This document shows positions 59,025 through 64,000 of a stretch of DNA of 64,000 nt, piece after piece. Under the pieces are notes generated by a model that did no database searches, was not told the origin of the DNA, and saw only the letters and a list, made by a program, of their open reading frames with translations. Origin of the DNA: Panaeolus papilionaceus (taxonomy: Eukaryota; Basidiomycota; Agaricomycetes; Agaricales); contig JADNRZ010000008.1 of assembly GCA_015501605.1 (NCBI GenBank), positions 372,001 through 436,000 on the forward strand. Reading direction: 5' to 3'. The translations under genes and the position numbers were made by a program. Positions within the stretch are counted from its first letter, which is position 1; every line of letters begins with the position of its first letter.

Positions 59025-60237
59025 ATGAGTCCAAATGATACAGATACGAAACCAGACAAGCAGTCTTTACAGTACATCACCCGGTCTGGTCTTGCAGGTG
59101 GGATAGCGGGTTGTGTGGTAAGTGTCCTGCTTTCTGTATTTCTACTCTGTACAGCTATTGCATCAAATTTCTCATTTTGTTGTACCCAGGCAAAGACAGT
59201 TGTCGCACCCTTGGACAGGGTAAAAATCCTGTTCCAAGCTTCAAACCCAGACTTTCAAAAATATGCAGGTATATCTTATCGCACTTGCGGGTTGACTCGG
59301 AGCTGATTAGTTCATGTAAAATAGGTTCTTGGAGCGGAGCACTTCGTGCAGGTAAAGAAATTTACAGACAGAATGGTACCCGAGGCCTCTTTCAAGGGCA
59401 TTCGGCAACCCTTTTGCGTATATTTCCCTATGCCGCCATTAAATTCATGGCATACGACCAAGTTCACTACGTCAGTCCCTAGCTAATTCGGTTTAATTCA
59501 GCTTCTGACATGATCTGTAGATATTGATGCCAACTCACGAAAAGGAAACCAACTTCCGACGTTTTCTTGCAGGTGCTATCTCTGGTATGACATTCATTCT
59601 TCTGAGTTGCTCCAAGGTCTTCATAATTGAGAATACCGCAGGAACTATGTCTGTATTAGTCACCTATCCGCTAGAGTTGATCCGCGTGCGCATGGCTTTT
59701 CAAACGACAGTTGAAAACAAGGGCACGAACAACGTTTCCCGACCTTCATTCCTACGCGCAGCCAGATTCATTTACCAGGAGGGCACCGGGATGCAAGGAT
59801 CAGTTCCAAACTCTTTGAACCAATTCCCAATCTTAAAGTTCTACCGTGGGTTCAGCGTCACATTAATTGGGATGGTACCGTATGCGGGCGTCTCATTTCT
59901 CAGTTGGGGTTTCCTGCGATCCTATTTCCTGCCCCTTTCCAAGGCAGGACATCGACCTCCCACACCAATGGCAGATCTTGCTATAGGAGCTGTATCGGGT
60001 GCCATTGGTCAAACAGCCTCTTACCCATTTGAAGTGATCCGTCGTCGAATGCAGGTGGGCGGAATTACAAGGCCAGATCGCTGGCTCAATTGGGGTGAAA
60101 CGGTTACTACGATTTGGCGTACGTCAGGTTGGCGAGGGTTTTATATTGGTCTAAGTCTTGGTTATCTTAAAGTAGTTCCTATGAATGCTGTAAGTTTTAC
60201 GGTATGGCAAGGCTGTAAAAGGCTGCTTAATGTATAA
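59025..60237 (+). CDS. Mitochondrial carrier, LEU5/SLC25A42 coenzyme A transporter type
   Basis: About six exons. The three carrier signatures are present: [31 protein letters not shown] and [16 protein letters not shown], each ending one of three repeats, with [20 protein letters not shown] and [13 protein letters not shown] typical of the Leu5 group. It would carry coenzyme A or adenosine 3',5'-diphosphate across the inner mitochondrial membrane. Near 59790-59840 the frame has about 17 extra residues ([17 protein letters not shown]) before FYRGF; a 36-nt segment from GTTCC to AAAG could be a retained intron. The C-terminus KGCKRLLNV is normal. Confidence 0.85.
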
Positions 60238-60811
60238 ATAGAGTATAGATTTTTATCCAAAAACATTCAACGCATCTTTCTATCAACCATCAAGACCTGT
60301 GCGCGCACCGGTTAGACCGGAGTGGTGTTTTGGACAGAAGAGTGATGTTGACTGCCGTGCTAAAGTTGATTTTCAAGATTCTATGTATATAATTGCACCA
60401 TCTGAGCGGATCGACAGATTATAGTCGTATATATATTGCCAACAAAGGATATCTCGGTCTGCGGGGATGTTGGTGATTTCTGTCAGATGAACCTCCTAAA
60501 ATGAGTAAAAACCCGGTGTAAAGATATGATTCATAATTGAAAGACTCCATCTGGACGTGGTGGTCCAATTGATTTCGTCCATTAAGACCCCCTGTACAAG
60601 CTGTCAAAATAGTCCACAGGGCACCGGTTGAACCCAACAATGCATGAGACTTGGTTTATATATGAACCTAACTATCTACTATGCTTCCATCATCTCATTC
60701 ATTCACACAGAGCGCGCTCTACCTGCACTTCGGCTAACCCTGTCAATTGTCAGGCAGGACTTTTCTTTCCTCTGACCTTCTCATCCAACCATATACATAT
60801 CAATTCAGCTC
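60238..60811. other. Intergenic region upstream of the second Zn2Cys6 gene
   Basis: No gene is seen. A TATATATG run lies near 60656, and pyrimidine-rich sequence precedes the start codon. Confidence 0.5.
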
Positions 60812-63498
60812 ATGGAACGTTCTACCTCTGTACTATCAAATGACGAACAGCCGACTCCAACAAAAGAGAAAAAGACTCGACGACGCTTGCGTTTGAGCTG
60901 CGTCGAATGCACCAAACGGCGACAGGTCAGTTCAGATGAATATGCTTAGAGAGGCGCCACACACTGATCTATCCTGTTTATGCTGTATAAACTTTTTAGA
61001 AATGTGATAGAAATCACCCTTGTTCCCTATGCGTAACAAGAGGAGTTGCGCATCTCTGTCGATGGGAAACTGTTCCAGTTGCAAGGCCGCCTCCTGCACG
61101 GCCGCCAGTGGGCGCAACTGCTCCCCGTGACGCAAGCATATCCAGCGATTCTGAACTCGTCGCAGAACTTAGGACTAGAATCGTGGCACTTGAGCTTGAA
61201 GTCGAGGAATCGAATCGATACCGGCATTCATCCTCCACCGCTCCTTCCTTCGATTCTTCATCCACAGTATCGACTTCTCGAGCGTCATCCAAAGCCAGGG
61301 AGAATCCCTACCACATTTCTTCTCCATACATCTTTGGTCCTTTACCCCGTGTGCCCCCACACGAGCAGCTGCCAGAATACTCGTTACACCCTGACGATCC
61401 TTTAGCGAAGCAGGATGATACCGAGCCCCTCGATGACTTGAGTTACGAGGCCATGTCAACGCATGCGCATCTCGCACTCGGTCATCACGGGGAATTTATT
61501 GGTCGAGGAAGTCTGGTTTGTGCTTTACATTCGGTACGCATATCCCGTGTTATAATCTACACTGAGCACGGAAGCATGATCGATGCTGATTTCTCATGCT
61601 CGGTGCTACTCAGGTTACCTCAGGAACAGGTCCACGATTTCTCTATGCAAAATCGACTGATGCCGTGTCTGGCTTCAGAGATACGATCCAAAAGTTTTCA
61701 GACATTCCACTTGCCACCACGATAGAGCAACTGATCAGCTACCTACCTTCGATGCTGGTGGTCGAGTCTTTGACCAATGCCTTTATGACGGAATGCAACT
61801 GGCGTTACGGAATACCGGAAAGGTGGTTTCGTGGTGCTCGCGCACAGATGTGGATCAACGTCTCTCAACCGCGGTCTTCCTGTCCGGACCAGCTCAATGC
61901 TAACTGGTTGATGCTACTATTCGCGATGATGGCGTCCGCACCCCAGTCTGCTTACGACCACGTTGGACAGTACGCCCCTACGCGAATCAATGATGATTAC
62001 TTCATGTGTGCTACGATGGCACGTCGCTTCGCAGAGGACGAGTACCTGAACATGCCCAATGCATCGCTGATGGTGTCCGCCGCTGATGGAACCGTCTTAG
62101 GATGTCTTGCAAGCACCGTTCTTGCGAGCTATTTGGCCGAGCGTGGTCGAGTGAGCGAGGCTTGGAAGCTGATTGGCCATGGTATCCGCAATGCAGAGGC
62201 TGTTGGTATGCATCGCGATCCAGAATGGAAGTTGTGGCAAATGATGTCGGCCGACGAGAAGGTCTTGCGACGCAAGGCTTGGTGGGCGTTGTTCATCTTT
62301 GACAAGTAGGGCTGAGGCTTTCGTTTTTCGATAGAGAAAAGCCAACTGACGCTTGTTCCCTAAAATATAGAACCATGTCGTATGCTCTTGGTCGTCCACA
62401 GGTTATCCAGGGTGCCAATCACGACGTTGCATACCCTATACCATTGAACGAAGATGGAAGCATTGACCGATTCAGCATGGGACAATATCATCTCATTAGG
62501 CTTGCAGAAGTGATCACGGAAGCACTTGCCAAAGTGAGGCTTTTTCATTCACAGCCACGCATCGTATTCTGGTAATAATGCTCTCTCAGTGCTTCAACGT
62601 TGAATACCCGGAAAGCTACGTCTTCCTCGAAATGGATCAAAAGCTCGACCAATGGGCTGCCAAGCTCCCGGTGGAGTATCAGCTCGATTATTCACCTTCC
62701 CAGGATGTTCCATCAGTCAACAACAAGGCGCTCTATTATCAGCGGTATATCATGCACAGCTGGTATTTAATAGGGCGTCTGAAGCTACACATCGCTGCCA
62801 CTACGGCATCCTCCGAACGAACATCAGCATCTATGAAGGAAACTCTGCGTCGATGCGTGCTAATATGCATGCGCGTCGTCCGGTTCCAAGTAAAAGCCTA
62901 CAACACGTCGATGTATCGCAGCGATGGAACGATCACGGACGGCTATCCGGGAAACTGCTGGCTTTTCGAAGGATGTTTCTCGTTGTTTGAAGCTTCTGTG
63001 GCGCTGATCACTTCGGTAGCTCAGCTCTCGTGGAAGGAGAAGCTAGAAGAGGCAACGGAGTTGGTTCGTGCAGCATTAGGGGTATTTGACTGCATTCGAC
63101 AACGGGAACATGGGAAAACTGCAGACGTCGCGGTTCGAGCGATTGAGGTTATCACGATGATTAATGCTCAGTATTGCGCGGAATCTCGAAGACGAAGGGT
63201 GGATCTATCACAACAACAAAGACAAGGACAGCTTTTACAGCAGGACCATTATCAACACAATCATTCTCAATCGCTTCCCAAGATCAAAACCGAGCCGGAC
63301 ATGCTTTCGATGGGTTTGACTTCGAGAATGGGGGATATAAATATATTCTCGACCGCATTTTCTCCAGGTACTCAGTTCATGCTAAGTAGCGTGAGGGACC
63401 ACTCATTGGCCCACATGCTGCCAAGTTTCCCTTGTACAATTGACATGGACGGTGACGGGACACACGGTGACGATATTCGCATGGCAGAGTGCCAATAA
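60812..63498 (+). CDS. Zn2Cys6 fungal transcription factor (full length)
   Basis: About five exons, over 750 residues. The binuclear cluster lies at about residues 30-58: CVECTKRRQKC, DRNHPC, SLC and, eight residues on, the last cysteine. An intron falls after the RRQ. A short coiled coil (ELRTRIVALELEVEESNRY) follows, as in dimeric Gal4-type factors. The fungal-specific TF domain spans ANWLMLLFAMMASAPQSAY, LASTVLASYLAERGRVSEAW, GIRNAEAVGMHRDPEWK and RRKAWWALFIFDK with the usual intron, then TMSYALGRPQVI. The C-tail has polyglutamine-like runs and a KIKTEPD segment resembling a SUMO consensus. A xylanolytic/drug-resistance type regulator is possible; the target is unknown. Confidence 0.88.
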
Positions 63499-64000
63499 CT
63501 TGAAGAAAGATGGGTCGGATATTGAACGGTCGGTTTTAATTGCATCAAATAGGTGTATGTATTATATATGTATGAGAACAAGTTAATATTATTATGATGT
63601 ATGTACAAGAAAGAAAGAAAGGAGGAATAAATGTTTTTTATAGTCAAAAATGAGCGAAATGTACGGAGGATATGATTTGTTTCTTAATTTGGAAAGATCG
63701 CTGTAGCGACCTTCTGACCCCGAGATCCACAATTGTCCAGCGTCTCTGTCTCTTTCCCTTAGTCCACCATCATCCCCACCTTTTATTATTACTCTCCACT
63801 TCATTTCCTCATAGCTCATCGTCGTCAATGACGACCTTATCATCATTGTTTTGACCATACTTTTTACCTGAGCGCACTTTCAAATCAAATCATTGCCACT
63901 TGGGGGAGTAGGTCTGAGCCTACCCCAACAATAACCCGAGATTGCAGCGTTTCTCCTGGCGATTAGTTTTCTCTTCTATCGTGCTTTCATTCCTTCCTAC
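63499..64000. other. Terminal intergenic region
   Basis: No gene is seen up to the window edge. AT-rich sequence (about 63540-63650) follows the last stop codon. Confidence 0.5.

Overview
This window comes from the nuclear genome of a filamentous basidiomycete, most likely a mushroom-forming Agaricomycete. The genes are dense and cut by many short GT-AG introns of about 50-90 nt. There are basidiomycete-typical families (two DUF6533 membrane proteins, extra G-alpha paralogs), two Zn2Cys6 regulators and a full set of eukaryotic housekeeping genes. No rRNA, convincing tRNA, transposon or CRISPR was seen. All gene models were assembled by hand from exon reading frames and splice motifs, so internal exon borders are predictions.

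Layout. 1-5851: a partial 6-phosphogluconate-dehydrogenase-like gene, the proteasomal deubiquitinase UCH37, Mediator subunit MED31, an unresolved set of coding fragments and an SLC35C2/YMD8-type transporter. 6779-16473: a Zn2Cys6 factor, a DUF6533 protein, a DUF218 protein, a mitochondrial HAD hydrolase (HDHD5/CECR5 type) and a small membrane protein. 17385-37136: the RNA-binding protein VTS1, two highly divergent G-alpha subunits flanking a membrane dipeptidase, a fumarate reductase-cytochrome b5 fusion, a nicotinamide riboside kinase, a LEA-like mitochondrial protein, and a protein I read as a fungal PAXX (non-homologous end joining). 37392-50457: a bacterial-type mannose-1-phosphate guanylyltransferase, an amino-acid permease, an 84-residue membrane protein, a RapZ C-terminal-domain protein, a coiled-coil protein, the splicing factor SPP2, a second DUF6533 protein and the Fe-S factor ISA2. 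50793-63498: a hemerythrin-like protein, the peptide locus below, a Rho GTPase, the meiotic factor HOP2, a LEU5-type CoA carrier and a second Zn2Cys6 factor.

The most unusual locus is 52169-55222. A UstYa-like (DUF3328) oxidase gene is separated by about 1 kb, and divergently, from a secreted precursor made of a signal peptide and eight near-identical units ending in AWS-x-Y. Each unit after the first is exactly one short phase-0 exon, and the exon joins create RR or KR kexin sites. This matches the logic of kexin-processed fungal RiPPs (dikaritins), with a core motif that I do not recognise.

Other notable points: both G-alpha proteins lack the catalytic glutamine, the N-terminal lipidation signal and the C-terminal cysteine; one needs 4-, 15- and 21-nt microexons; several genes need GC-AG introns; and the Rho gene has no splice solution that restores the normal switch I.
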